This document shows, piece by piece, positions 18,419 to 26,435 of a stretch of 64,000 bases of DNA. Below the pieces are notes generated by a model. The model was not told where the DNA came from and did not search any database. It saw nothing but the letters and a program-made list of their open reading frames with translations. Position 1 is the first letter of the stretch. The number at the start of each line of letters is the position of its first letter. This DNA comes from RGIG995 sp045603745 (lineage in GTDB: Bacteria > Bacillota > Clostridia > Oscillospirales > UBA644), in contig JAZUMQ010000049.1 of NCBI GenBank assembly GCA_045603745.1, forward strand, positions 62,001 to 126,000. The letters run 5' to 3'. Both the position numbers and the translations under genes were made by a program.

Positions 18419-18633
18419 TGGACGATCTCACAATCCGGCTCGACTTTTTTCGCCACTTTTTTTGCTTCGGTAAGTACGGTTTCCAACGCACCGTCTTCCA
18501 CTTCCAGGTTCAATTTTTGAACCATGAACAGGATTTTTGCGTCGATGACACCGGGAATCTTTTTGATTCCGTCTTCGATTTTTCGGGCACAGTTGGCGCA
18601 ACAAAGGTTTTGAATTTTATAAGATTTTTTCAT
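18415..18633 (-). CDS. Free-standing HMA heavy-metal-associated protein
   Basis: 72-residue ferredoxin-like metal-binding protein with the Cys-x-x-Cys site CCANC (Cys12-Ala-Asn-Cys15). It is the type of domain normally fused to the N-terminus of the ATPase, here a separate polypeptide that may hand metal to the pump. The start at 18633 follows ACGGAG; longer frames upstream overlap the repressor gene and lack a ribosome site. The stop overlaps the ATPase start (ATGA), consistent with a split ATPase. Second gene of the metal operon. Confidence 0.87.
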   Translation of the reverse strand: MKKSYKIQNLCCANCARKIEDGIKKIPGVIDAKILFMVQKLNLEVEDGALETVLTEAKKVAKKVEPDCEIVQ

Positions 18634-18655
18634 GATGTTTTTCTCCGTTTTTTCT

Positions 18656-19030
18656 TTATTCTTCGATGTGATCCATTCCCTGACCGATGATGGTACGGAC
18701 GTGGTCGTCTGCCAAGGAATAAAAGACCGTCTTCCCTTCCCGGCGGGATTTGACAAGGCGGGATTGCTTCAACACCCGCAACTGATGGGAAATGGCGGAA
18801 ACGGTCATGTTCAGACATTGGGCGATGTCGCACACGCAGACTTCCGCCTCAAAGAGTACGTACAAAATTTTGATCCGGGTGGAATCCCCAAAAACTTTGT
18901 ACAACTCCGCCAAGTCGTACAGGGTTTCTTCCGGGGGCATCTCTGCCCGAACTTTTTCGATCACGTCGGGATGGACGTGCATATATTCGCAGGTTTCGTT
19001 TTCGGGACAAGCATGATTGTGATCTGCCAT
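18656..19030 (-). CDS. ArsR/SmtB-family metal-responsive repressor (CadC-like)
   Basis: Winged-helix repressor of 124 residues. The recognition region reads CVCDIAQCLNMTVSAISHQLRVL. Cys65 and Cys67 in EVCVCD together with N-terminal Cys8 and Cys14 reproduce the four-cysteine site of CadC, which senses Cd/Pb/Zn; the C-terminal DDHVRTIIGQGMDHIEE resembles the alpha-5 Zn site of SmtB/CadC. AAGGAG precedes the ATG. It probably represses its own operon through the two palindromes bracketing the promoter and lets go on metal binding. Confidence 0.92.
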   Translation of the reverse strand: MADHNHACPENETCEYMHVHPDVIEKVRAEMPPEETLYDLAELYKVFGDSTRIKILYVLFEAEVCVCDIAQCLNMTVSAISHQLRVLKQSRLVKSRREGKTVFYSLADDHVRTIIGQGMDHIEE

Positions 19031-19052
19031 AACAAACTCCTTTCAAAAAGAC

Positions 19053-19127
19053 ACTTGAACCATCGTTCAAATGTATTATACGCCACAAAACCAAAAATGT
19101 CAATACATTTGAACAACTGTTCAAATG
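19053..19127 (-). promoter_or_regulatory. Metal-operon promoter bracketed by two ArsR/CadC operators
   Basis: Minus-strand promoter TTGACA (19098-19103), 17-bp spacer, TATAAT (19075-19080). Upstream of the -35 lies a perfect palindrome CATTTGAACA-AC-TGTTCAAATG (19106-19127). A related copy, TTGAAC-CATC-GTTCAA (19055-19070), lies over the initiation point. TGAACA-type arms are the known ArsR/SmtB operator pattern. Confidence 0.88.
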
Positions 19128-19134
19128 ATTGTCA

Positions 19135-19429
19135 CAAAAAAAACAAAGATTAACAAACATAATTAAATGTGATAGAATATAATCACATTCTGCACAATGG
19201 AGAAAAAGATTACAGAAGGAGCAGTCAAGAAAACTCATGAATAATATGACTATTTCAAAACACTCAGTAAAGGGAGTTTTATTGGACATATAATTTTGTA
19301 TAATATAATTACACTCAAACATAACAGGAGGAAAGTATTGTGGTATATTGCAGCGCCTTATCCGTTACGTTTTGATGTTCATTTTTATTTGTGAAAGTAG
19401 TGATGCCTTTGAGAGTTTAATATTTTTGA
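19135..19429 (+). other. AT-rich leader of the toxin island, with an inverted repeat
   Basis: No convincing gene. A palindrome AATGTGAT-N8-ATCACATT (19166-19189) overlaps a possible -10 element (TTAACA, 17 bp, TAGAAT). Very short frames follow (for example an 18-codon frame starting 19238). Composition is visibly more AT-rich than in flanking genes, marking the left side of an acquired segment. Confidence 0.45.
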
Positions 19430-19458
19430 TTGACAAAGAATTAAAAATATAGTATAAT
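19430..19458 (+). promoter_or_regulatory. Promoter of the barnase-barstar pair
   Basis: Consensus TTGACA (19430-19435), 17-bp spacer, TATAAT (19453-19458); the AAGGAG ribosome site follows at 19461-19466 and the ATG at 19472, so the leader is extremely short. Confidence 0.88.
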
Positions 19459-19471
19459 AAAAGGAGAGAAA

Positions 19472-20044
19472 ATGGCGGAAAACTTCATAAGAAACTGGTT
19501 AGACAACATTCTTCAGGATAGAAACCTCAGCGGAAATAGTCTTAAATGGGCAAACTGGATGTCTCAATTAACTCTTACTACGTGCCAATTTTGTTTTGAG
19601 CAACACGGAAAAATTGTTAATATTTCTGTCTTGAAAAATAAACTCGCAGTGGAAGCACATCCTAACTGCAAGTGTGTTTATGTTCCTATGAGAACGAAAA
19701 AGATAGGCACAGCTACAAACAAAGGGGTTAATGGTGCCGATGCTCAGTTGTTTTATTTAAAAAAATTACCCAGTTATTACGTTAACAAAAAGACTGCCTA
19801 TGCTGCAGAATGGAAAAAAACACACAAACATTTAGATGATGCATTGCCAGGTAAAATGTTAGGTGGGGATATCTATTATAACAATGACTTGAAACTCCCC
19901 AACGTACCGGGTAGAATCTGGTATGAGGCTGATATAAACTATAATGGTGGAAAACGAAACAAAGAAAGAATACTATACTCAAATGACGGCTTGCTCTTTG
20001 TTACATATGACCATTATCAAACGTTTTATGAAATATCGCAATAA
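19472..20044 (+). CDS. Barnase-type ribonuclease toxin with phage-head-like Cys/His N-terminal domain
   Basis: 190 residues. The C-terminal ~95 residues are a barnase/RNase N1-type domain: GGDI, then Glu152 in EADINY, Arg162 and Arg166 in KRNKERILYS, and His181 in DHYQTF. The spacing Glu-14-Arg-15-His equals barnase Glu73/Arg87/His102, so it should cleave RNA. Residues 30-75 carry C-x2-C-x3-H and H-x2-C-x-C (Cys38, Cys41, His45, His63, Cys66, Cys68), resembling the C-terminal part of Mu gpF/SPP1 gp7-like phage head proteins used by MuF polymorphic toxins. No signal peptide is present, so export is not explained. Barstar follows after 11 bp. AT-rich codon use suggests recent transfer. Confidence 0.9.
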   Translation: MAENFIRNWLDNILQDRNLSGNSLKWANWMSQLTLTTCQFCFEQHGKIVNISVLKNKLAVEAHPNCKCVYVPMRTKKIGTATNKGVNGADAQLFYLKKLPSYYVNKKTAYAAEWKKTHKHLDDALPGKMLGGDIYYNNDLKLPNVPGRIWYEADINYNGGKRNKERILYSNDGLLFVTYDHYQTFYEISQ

Positions 20045-20055
20045 GGAGTTTTGTA

Positions 20056-20373
20056 ATGGCGCAGAAGAAATACATAATTGATTTTTGTAACGTTAATCAC
20101 TATTTAGAGATGCATAAGGTCATTAAAGAATCTTTGAATTTTCCCGATTATTACGGGTGCAACTGGTCTGCCTTTTGGGATTGCCTGACCGACATGTACG
20201 GGGAACCCATTCATATTGAAATTATAGGTCTTGAAGTAATTGAGCGTAAGTTTGAAGATGCTGCGGATCAAATAGTAACTATCCTGAAAAGATTCAAGCA
20301 TTACGAAGCGTCCTTTGAAAAGGATATACGAATTGAATTTATTAGCGGAAATATGCGCATAGAAATCGAATAA
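20056..20373 (+). CDS. Barstar-family ribonuclease inhibitor (immunity protein)
   Basis: 105-residue cytoplasmic inhibitor. FPDYYGCNWSAFWDCLTD aligns directly with barstar LPEYYGENLDALWDCLTG; Tyr32/Tyr33, Trp41 and Asp42 correspond to Tyr29/Tyr30, Trp38 and Asp39, the last of which plugs the barnase active site. AAGGAG precedes the ATG. It sits 11 bp after the toxin on one transcript and is followed by a strong terminator, so this is a self-contained toxin-immunity pair. It has about 15 extra residues compared with barstar. Confidence 0.92.
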   Translation: MAQKKYIIDFCNVNHYLEMHKVIKESLNFPDYYGCNWSAFWDCLTDMYGEPIHIEIIGLEVIERKFEDAADQIVTILKRFKHYEASFEKDIRIEFISGNMRIEIE

Positions 20374-20391
20374 ATAAGTTCGAATAATGCT

Positions 20392-20426
20392 GAAATGAGG
20401 TCGAGTTAATTCTCGACCTCATTTTC
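20392..20426. terminator. Terminator after barstar
   Basis: Stem GAAATGAGGTCGAG (20392-20405) / CTCGACCTCATTTTC (20412-20426), loop TTAATT. The A- and T-rich flanks make it bidirectional, also serving the end of the purine operon. Confidence 0.85.
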
Positions 20427-20449
20427 ATATTCTAATTTATTGTCTTATT

Positions 20450-21043
20450 TCAGTTATCCTTTTCGCCCTTGTCGAGTTTTTCGACCAAGGCGTTCAAGGC
20501 TTTTGCCCGGTGGCTGATGCGGTTTTTCTCTTCGGGAGAGATTTGGGCGGCGGTTTTGCCGTATTCGGGCAAGAAGAAAATGGGGTCGTAGCCGAAGCCG
20601 TTTTCTCCTTGGGGAGTGAAAATAACTTCGCCGTGCATCTCCCCTTCTGCCGAGACGGTGGTGCCGTCGGGGTACGCCAAAACGATGGCGCAGGAATAAT
20701 GGGCGGTTTTGTCGGCTTTGTCTTTGAGATTTTTGATGAGCAACTGGTTGTTTGCCTCGTCGTCGCCGTGTTGTCCGGAATACCGGGCGGAATAGACACC
20801 CGGCTCGTTATTCAGGGCGTGAGCACAGATTCCGCTGTCGTCTGCCAAGGCGCAACAACCGGAGATCTCCGCGATTTCCGTGGCTTTTTTCCGGGCGTTT
20901 TCCATGAAGGTGACACCGTCTTCCACGGTCTCGTGGTCGATTTGTGCCTCTTTGAGAGAGAGAATTTCTTCAAATCGGTCGCCGAGGATCTGCTTGATCT
21001 CCCGAATTTTGTGAGCATTATTGGACGCAATAATCAGTTTCAT
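20450..21043 (-). CDS. rdgB: RdgB/HAM1 XTP/dITP pyrophosphatase
   Basis: 197-residue house-cleaning enzyme that removes inosine and xanthosine triphosphates. The N-terminal ASNNAHKIREIKQIL and the ALADDSGI and GFGYDPIFF motifs are diagnostic, as is the C-terminal ISHRAKAL. It is the last gene of the purine operon, 3 bp after fhs, with a weak ribosome site. The position makes sense: increased IMP synthesis would raise ITP/dITP formation. Confidence 0.94.
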   Translation of the reverse strand: MKLIIASNNAHKIREIKQILGDRFEEILSLKEAQIDHETVEDGVTFMENARKKATEIAEISGCCALADDSGICAHALNNEPGVYSARYSGQHGDDEANNQLLIKNLKDKADKTAHYSCAIVLAYPDGTTVSAEGEMHGEVIFTPQGENGFGYDPIFFLPEYGKTAAQISPEEKNRISHRAKALNALVEKLDKGEKDN

Positions 21044-21046
21044 AGA

Positions 21047-22723
21047 TTAAAACAACCCCGTGATGAGTCCGTTTTCGTCCACGTCGATCCGTTCTGCGGC
21101 GGGAACTTTGGGAAGACCGGGCATGGTCATGATATCCCCGGTGAGAACCACGATAAAGCCGGCACCGGCGGAAACTTTCACGTTACGGACGGTAACGGTG
21201 AAGTGTTCGGGCGCGCCCAATTTGGCGGGATCGTCGGAGAAGGAATACTGGGTTTTGGCAACGCAGATGGGCAGATTGCCGAAACCAAGTTCGGTCAATT
21301 TGGCAATTTGTGCCTTGGCGGCGGGAACGATGGTAACGCCGTCGCCACCGTAGACTTTGCGAACCACGGCGTCGATGCGGTCTTCGATGGTGCCGTCCAA
21401 CTCGTACGCGAAGGTAAAGTTTCCCTGTTCTTCGTCACAGAGGCGAACCACTTCTTTTGCCAATTCCACACCGCCGTCGCCTCCATTTGCCCAAACGGTG
21501 GAAAGGACGGTATTTACGCCCAATTCACGGCATTTGGCAACGATGAAGTCGATTTCCGCATCGGTATCGGTGGGGAAACGGTTGACCGCAACGACACAGG
21601 GAAGTTGATAAACGTTTTTGATATTGGAAACGTGGCGCAACAGGTTGGGAATTCCCTTTTCCAGGGCTTCCAGATCCTCGTTGTTCAGTTCGGTCTTGGC
21701 TCTGCCACCGTGCATTTTCAGAGCGCGGACGGTTGCAACCACGACCACGGCGTCGGGGGTAAGGCCGGCAGTACGGCACTTAATATCCAAGAATTTTTCC
21801 GCACCCAAATCGCCGCCGAATCCGGCTTCGGTGACGGCGTAATCGCCCAATTTCATCGCCAATTTAGTGGCAGTAACCGAGTTACAACCGTGGGCGATGT
21901 TGGCGAAAGGTCCGCCGTGAACCAGAGCAGGAGTACCTTCCAAGGTCTGAACCAAGTTGGGTTTCAGAGCGTCTTTCAAAAGAGCCGCCATAGCCCCTTG
22001 TGCCTTCAGATCGGCACAGGTGACGGGTTGATCGTCGTAGGTATAGCCCACGATGATCTTGGAAAGACGTTCTTTCAGTTCGGTAATGGAACCGGACAGA
22101 CAGAGAACCGCCATAATTTCGGAAGCAACGGTGATGTCGAATCCGTCTTCTCTCGGAACGCCGTTGACCTTGCCGCCCATACCGTCCACAACGAAACGGA
22201 GTTGGCGGTCGTTCATATCAACGCAACGCTTCCAAGTGATACGACGAGGGTCGATATTCAGGGCATTTCCCTGATGGATATGGTTATCCAGCATCGCCGC
22301 CAAAAGGTTGTTGGCAGCGCCGATGGCGTGGAAATCCCCGGTGAAGTGGAGATTGATGTCTTCCATGGGAACGACCTGGGCGTAACCGCCGCCGGCAGCA
22401 CCCCCCTTGACCCCGAAGACAGGACCGAGGGAAGGCTCACGCAGAGCGACCATAACGTTTTTGCCAATCTTCCGAAGACCGTCCGCCAATCCGATGGTGG
22501 TAGTGGTCTTCCCTTCCCCGGCAGGGGTGGGAGTCATGGCGGTAACAAGAATCAATTTTCCGTTTTTGCGATCGCTTTCCTTCATAATGGAAAGGTCGAT
22601 CTTCGCCTTATATTTACCGTACTGTTCCAAGTATTTGTCGTCAACGCCGGCAGTTTCGGCGATTTCGGTGATGGGACGGAGTTTGCATTGTTGTGCGATT
22701 TCAATATCAGAAAGATATGCCAT
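21047..22723 (-). CDS. fhs: Formate--tetrahydrofolate ligase
   Basis: ATP-dependent synthesis of 10-formyl-THF from formate and THF, 558 residues, the usual length. The P-loop-like TPTPAGEGKTTT (64-75) and the EPSLGPVFGVKGGAAGGGY signature (shown in part) are intact. Its product is the formyl donor for PurN and the AICAR transformylase encoded upstream in the same operon. AAGGAG precedes the ATG, and purL ends 12 bp upstream. Confidence 0.96.
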   Translation of the reverse strand: MAYLSDIEIAQQCKLRPITEIAETAGVDDKYLEQYGKYKAKIDLSIMKESDRKNGKLILVTAMTPTPAGEGKTTTTIGLADGLRKIGKNVMVALREPSLGPVFGVKGGAAGGGYAQVVPMEDINLHFTGDFHAIGAANNLLAAMLDNHIHQGNALNIDPRRITWKRCVDMNDRQLRFVVDGMGGKVNGVPREDGFDITVASEIMAVLCLSGSITELKERLSKIIVGYTYDDQPVTCADLKAQGAMAALLKDALKPNLVQTLEGTPALVHGGPFANIAHGCNSVTATKLAMKLGDYAVTEAGFGGDLGAEKFLDIKCRTAGLTPDAVVVVATVRALKMHGGRAKTELNNEDLEALEKGIPNLLRHVSNIKNVYQLPCVVAVNRFPTDTDAEIDFIVAKCRELGVNTVLSTVWANGGDGGVELAKEVVRLCDEEQGNFTFAYELDGTIEDRIDAVVRKVYGGDGVTIVPAAKAQIAKLTELGFGNLPICVAKTQYSFSDDPAKLGAPEHFTVTVRNVKVSAGAGFIVVLTGDIMTMPGLPKVPAAERIDVDENGLITGLF

Positions 22724-22735
22724 AACAAATTCTCC

Positions 22736-25700
22736 TTATTTCTTGAAATATTCCACAGCGGATTGGAAGAGTTTCATATCGTACAGACCGGGAACGTTGC
22801 GGTACAGATTGTTGCCGATACGTTCCGAGTGCCCCATCTTACCCAAAACTCTGCCGTCGGGAGAAGTAATACCTTCCACCGCAAAAATGGAGCCGTTGGG
22901 ATTGAAGGCGGTATCCAAGGTGGGGTTGCCGTTCAGATCCACGTACTGGGTGGCAATCTGACCGTTTTCTGCCAATTTCAAAATCAGATCCTCGGAAGCA
23001 AGAAAACGTCCTTCTCCGTGGGAGATGGGAACAGTGTAGATTTCGCCTACCTTCGTACCGGACAACCAGGGGGATTTGTTGGTACAAACCCGAGTGCGAA
23101 CCAGTTTGGATTGGTGGCGGCTGATGGTATTGTAGGTCAAAGTGGGACAATTTTCATCGGTGTCGATAATCTTCCCGTAGGGAACCAAACCCAATTTGAT
23201 CAATGCCTGGAAACCGTTACAAATACCGAGCATCAAGCCGTCGCGGTCTTCCAGCAATTTGCTCACCTGTTCTTTGACGGCGGGGTTGCGGAAGAAAGAA
23301 GTGATAAACTTGGCAGAACCGTCGGGTTCGTCACCGCCGGAGAATCCGCCGGGCAAGAAGACCATTTGGCTTTCGGCAAGTTTTTGAGAGACGGTTTCCA
23401 CACTGCGAGCAACGTCATCTGCCGTCAGGTTACGAATCACGACGATATTCGCTTCGGCACCGGCGGCTTGCATGACCTTGGCAGAATCGTATTCACAGTT
23501 CGTTCCGGGGAATACGGGAATCAAAACCTTGGGTTTTGCACACTTGACGGCGGGGGAAGCGATATTTCCGCCTTCGTAAGAGAAGGTGGTCAAACTGCTT
23601 TGAGCAGGAGCTTTGGTGGGATATACGCTCTCCAAAACGCCTTCGTTAAGAGCGAGAAGTTCGGCGATGGAAACTGATTCATTTCCAAGGTCGATGACCG
23701 GTTCTTCGGTGGTCTTTCCGATTTCGGTGGCATAATCACATTGGACGGGTTCGTCCAATTCTGCCACGATAAAGTCGTACATCATTCCGCCATACCATTC
23801 GGATACGACACCGTTGGACTGAAAGCCGATTTCGTTCCCGAAGGACATTTTCATGACCGCTTCCGCAAGTCCGTTTTCCACTGCCCAAGCGGATTTTACT
23901 TTTCCGGCTTTGCAGAGATCATGGAAACAATCCCATGCGGCTTTGGTGGATTCGGGGGTCGTATCCTTGGGAGCGAAGAGATAGACAGGATTTCCGGCTT
24001 GTTTGAATTCGGGAGAAATTACATCGCCCGCTTTCATGGGGGCAATGGCGAAAGAAATCAAGGTGGGGGGAACATCTTTGTCCAAGAAAGTACCGGACAT
24101 AGAGTCCTTGCCTCCGATGGCGGCGGCATTCAACTCCAACTGAGCGTCCATGGCGCCCAGAAGAGCGGCAAAAGGTTTCCCCCAGCGGGTAGGTTCGGTA
24201 CGAAGTCTTTCAAAGAATTCCTGTAAGGTGAGGTAAGCATCTTTATAATCCGCACCGGAAGCAACGATCTTTGCCACGGAATTATAAACCGCGGCACGGG
24301 CACCGGTATAGGGATCGACAGACATGGTATCCGGATCCAAGCCCCACGCCATCACACTGGCGGAATCGGTAGTTTGACCGGGCAAAACCGGGAGAAGTGC
24401 CGCCATAGATTGAGCGGGGGTTCGCTGGGTTTTTCCGCCAAAGGGCATCAGAATGGAACCGGCTCCGATGGAACCGTCAAAGCGTTCCACCAAGCCGCGA
24501 CGCGATGCGGTTTTCAAATCGCCTGCCATCTGGCGAAGATCGGAATACAATGCGTTTGAGAAAACCGAAAGATCCTTTTCGGTTACTTCTACAACGGTGT
24601 GTTTGTCGGCACCGTTGGTATTCAAAAATTCCCGGGAAAGGTCTGCGATGGTCTGCCCTTTCCAGGTCATGACCATGCGGGCTTCTTCGGTTACCACGGC
24701 AACCCGATAAGCTTCCAGGTTTTCGGTTTCGGCAAAGGCAATGAAGGTATCGGCGTCTTTCGCGTCAACAACGACCGCCATGCGTTCCTGGGATTCGGAA
24801 ATCGCTAATTCCGTTCCGTCCAAACCGTCGTACTTCTTGCGTACGGCGTCCAGATCAATCTGAAGTCCGTCTGCCAGTTCTCCGATCGCGACCGAAACAC
24901 CGCCGGCACCGAAGTCGTTGCAACGTTTGATCAATCTGGTAACCTTGGCGTTGCGGAACAAACGTTGAATTTTCCGTTCCTCGGGGGCGTTCCCCTTTTG
25001 AACTTCCGACGCCATGGTGGTGAGAGATTTCATGTTATGGCTCTTGGAAGAACCGGTAGCACCGCCGATGCCGTCACGACCGGTGCGACCGCCCAAAAGA
25101 ATGATCACGTCTCCGGCTGCGGGACGTTCCCGACGGACGTTATAGGTGGGAGCTGCGGCAACGACCGCCCCACATTCCAAACGTTTTGCCACGTATCCGT
25201 CGTGATAAACTTCCGCAACGTGACCGGTAGCAAGTCCGATCTGATTCCCGTAGGAAGAATAACCGGCGGCGGCAGTTTGACAAAGTTTGCGCTGGGGAAG
25301 CTTACCGGGGATGGTATCTGCAAGAGAAGTTCTGGGGTCTCCCGCACCGGTAACGCGCATCGCCTGATGAACGTAAGCACGGCCGGAAAGAGGATCGCGG
25401 ATACAACCACCGATACAGGTGGCAGCACCGCCGAAGGGTTCAATCTCGGTGGGGTGGTTATGGGTTTCGTTTTTGAACATCAAAAGCCAATCCTGATCCT
25501 CTCCGTTGACCGTGGCGGTCATATGAATGGAGCAGGCGTTAATTTCTTCACTTTCGTCCAATTCGGGAAGAACCCCGCGTTTCTTCAGGGTCTTCACAGC
25601 AATGGTGGCAATATCCATCAAGGTTTGAGGACGTTTTGCCGCCCTTTCTTCCCCATATACTTCCACACGTGAAGCAAGATAACGTTCGTATGCCTTGGCA

Positions 25701-26425
25701 ACGGCGGGATCGTGAATGGTCACGTTGTCAATATGGGTAGAGAACGTGGTATGACGGCAGTGATCCGACCAATAGGTATCTACAACGCGAATTTCGGTGA
25801 TGGTGGGATCCCGTTTTTCCTCGTTCTTGAAGTAGTTCTGCAAAAATTTCAAATCGTCCAGATCCATGGCAAGACCAAGGCGATCCAAAAGATCGGAAAG
25901 CCCCTGATCGTCCATTCCGATAAAACCTTCGACAGTAGCAACTGTGGTAGGAATAGCGTATTCCACGGCAAGCGTTTCGGGCTTATCCAAAGAAGCCTCA
26001 CGGCTTTCCACAGCGTTGATAACGTATTTCTTGACGGCGGCAACGTCTTCGTCAGACAAAGTTCCGGTCAAAACATAAACTTTTGCGGAACGAACGGTGG
26101 GACGTTCCCCCTGACTCTGCAACTGAATACATTGCGCGGCGGAATCCGCCCGCTGATCGAACTGACCGGGCAGAGGCTCTACGGCAAATACGATGCCACC
26201 CATGGGATCTATCGCATCGGTAACAATGTCCAACTGAGGCTCGGAGAAAATGGTACGGACGGCTTTATCAAACAAAGCCTGGTCAATATTTTCCACGTCG
26301 TAGCGATTGATAACCCTCACACTCTTCAGCGCTTGAATTCCTACTAAATTTTTCAGCTCGGAACAAAGTCCGTTGGCTTCGTGTGCCAGTTGAGGACGTT
26401 TTTCCACATATACTCGAAAAACCAT
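22736..26425 (-). CDS. purL: Phosphoribosylformylglycinamidine synthase, single-chain PurL with glutaminase
   Basis: Converts FGAR, glutamine and ATP to FGAM. At 1229 residues it is the large fused form: synthetase halves (for example YWSDHCRHTTF, THNHPTEIEPFGGAATCIGG) and a C-terminal class I amidotransferase with PGTNCEYDSAK and nucleophile Cys in LGICNGFQ (about residue 1070), plus SHGEGRF. No separate purQ or purS is therefore needed. It lies 10 bp after purD; AAGGAG precedes the start. Confidence 0.96.
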   Translation of the reverse strand: MVFRVYVEKRPQLAHEANGLCSELKNLVGIQALKSVRVINRYDVENIDQALFDKAVRTIFSEPQLDIVTDAIDPMGGIVFAVEPLPGQFDQRADSAAQCIQLQSQGERPTVRSAKVYVLTGTLSDEDVAAVKKYVINAVESREASLDKPETLAVEYAIPTTVATVEGFIGMDDQGLSDLLDRLGLAMDLDDLKFLQNYFKNEEKRDPTITEIRVVDTYWSDHCRHTTFSTHIDNVTIHDPAVAKAYERYLASRVEVYGEERAAKRPQTLMDIATIAVKTLKKRGVLPELDESEEINACSIHMTATVNGEDQDWLLMFKNETHNHPTEIEPFGGAATCIGGCIRDPLSGRAYVHQAMRVTGAGDPRTSLADTIPGKLPQRKLCQTAAAGYSSYGNQIGLATGHVAEVYHDGYVAKRLECGAVVAAAPTYNVRRERPAAGDVIILLGGRTGRDGIGGATGSSKSHNMKSLTTMASEVQKGNAPEERKIQRLFRNAKVTRLIKRCNDFGAGGVSVAIGELADGLQIDLDAVRKKYDGLDGTELAISESQERMAVVVDAKDADTFIAFAETENLEAYRVAVVTEEARMVMTWKGQTIADLSREFLNTNGADKHTVVEVTEKDLSVFSNALYSDLRQMAGDLKTASRRGLVERFDGSIGAGSILMPFGGKTQRTPAQSMAALLPVLPGQTTDSASVMAWGLDPDTMSVDPYTGARAAVYNSVAKIVASGADYKDAYLTLQEFFERLRTEPTRWGKPFAALLGAMDAQLELNAAAIGGKDSMSGTFLDKDVPPTLISFAIAPMKAGDVISPEFKQAGNPVYLFAPKDTTPESTKAAWDCFHDLCKAGKVKSAWAVENGLAEAVMKMSFGNEIGFQSNGVVSEWYGGMMYDFIVAELDEPVQCDYATEIGKTTEEPVIDLGNESVSIAELLALNEGVLESVYPTKAPAQSSLTTFSYEGGNIASPAVKCAKPKVLIPVFPGTNCEYDSAKVMQAAGAEANIVVIRNLTADDVARSVETVSQKLAESQMVFLPGGFSGGDEPDGSAKFITSFFRNPAVKEQVSKLLEDRDGLMLGICNGFQALIKLGLVPYGKIIDTDENCPTLTYNTISRHQSKLVRTRVCTNKSPWLSGTKVGEIYTVPISHGEGRFLASEDLILKLAENGQIATQYVDLNGNPTLDTAFNPNGSIFAVEGITSPDGRVLGKMGHSERIGNNLYRNVPGLYDMKLFQSAVEYFKK

Positions 26426-26435
26426 ATCGTTCTCC

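Noticed and set aside
19238..19294. 18-codon frame in the toxin leader as a gene
   Set aside because: Ribosome-site spacing is too long and nothing supports a function; described only as part of the leader.
20510..23677. Very long open frame on the plus strand across rdgB, fhs and the end of purL
   Set aside because: It is antisense to three clearly homologous genes and its residues show no family motifs; it reflects codon bias of the minus-strand genes.
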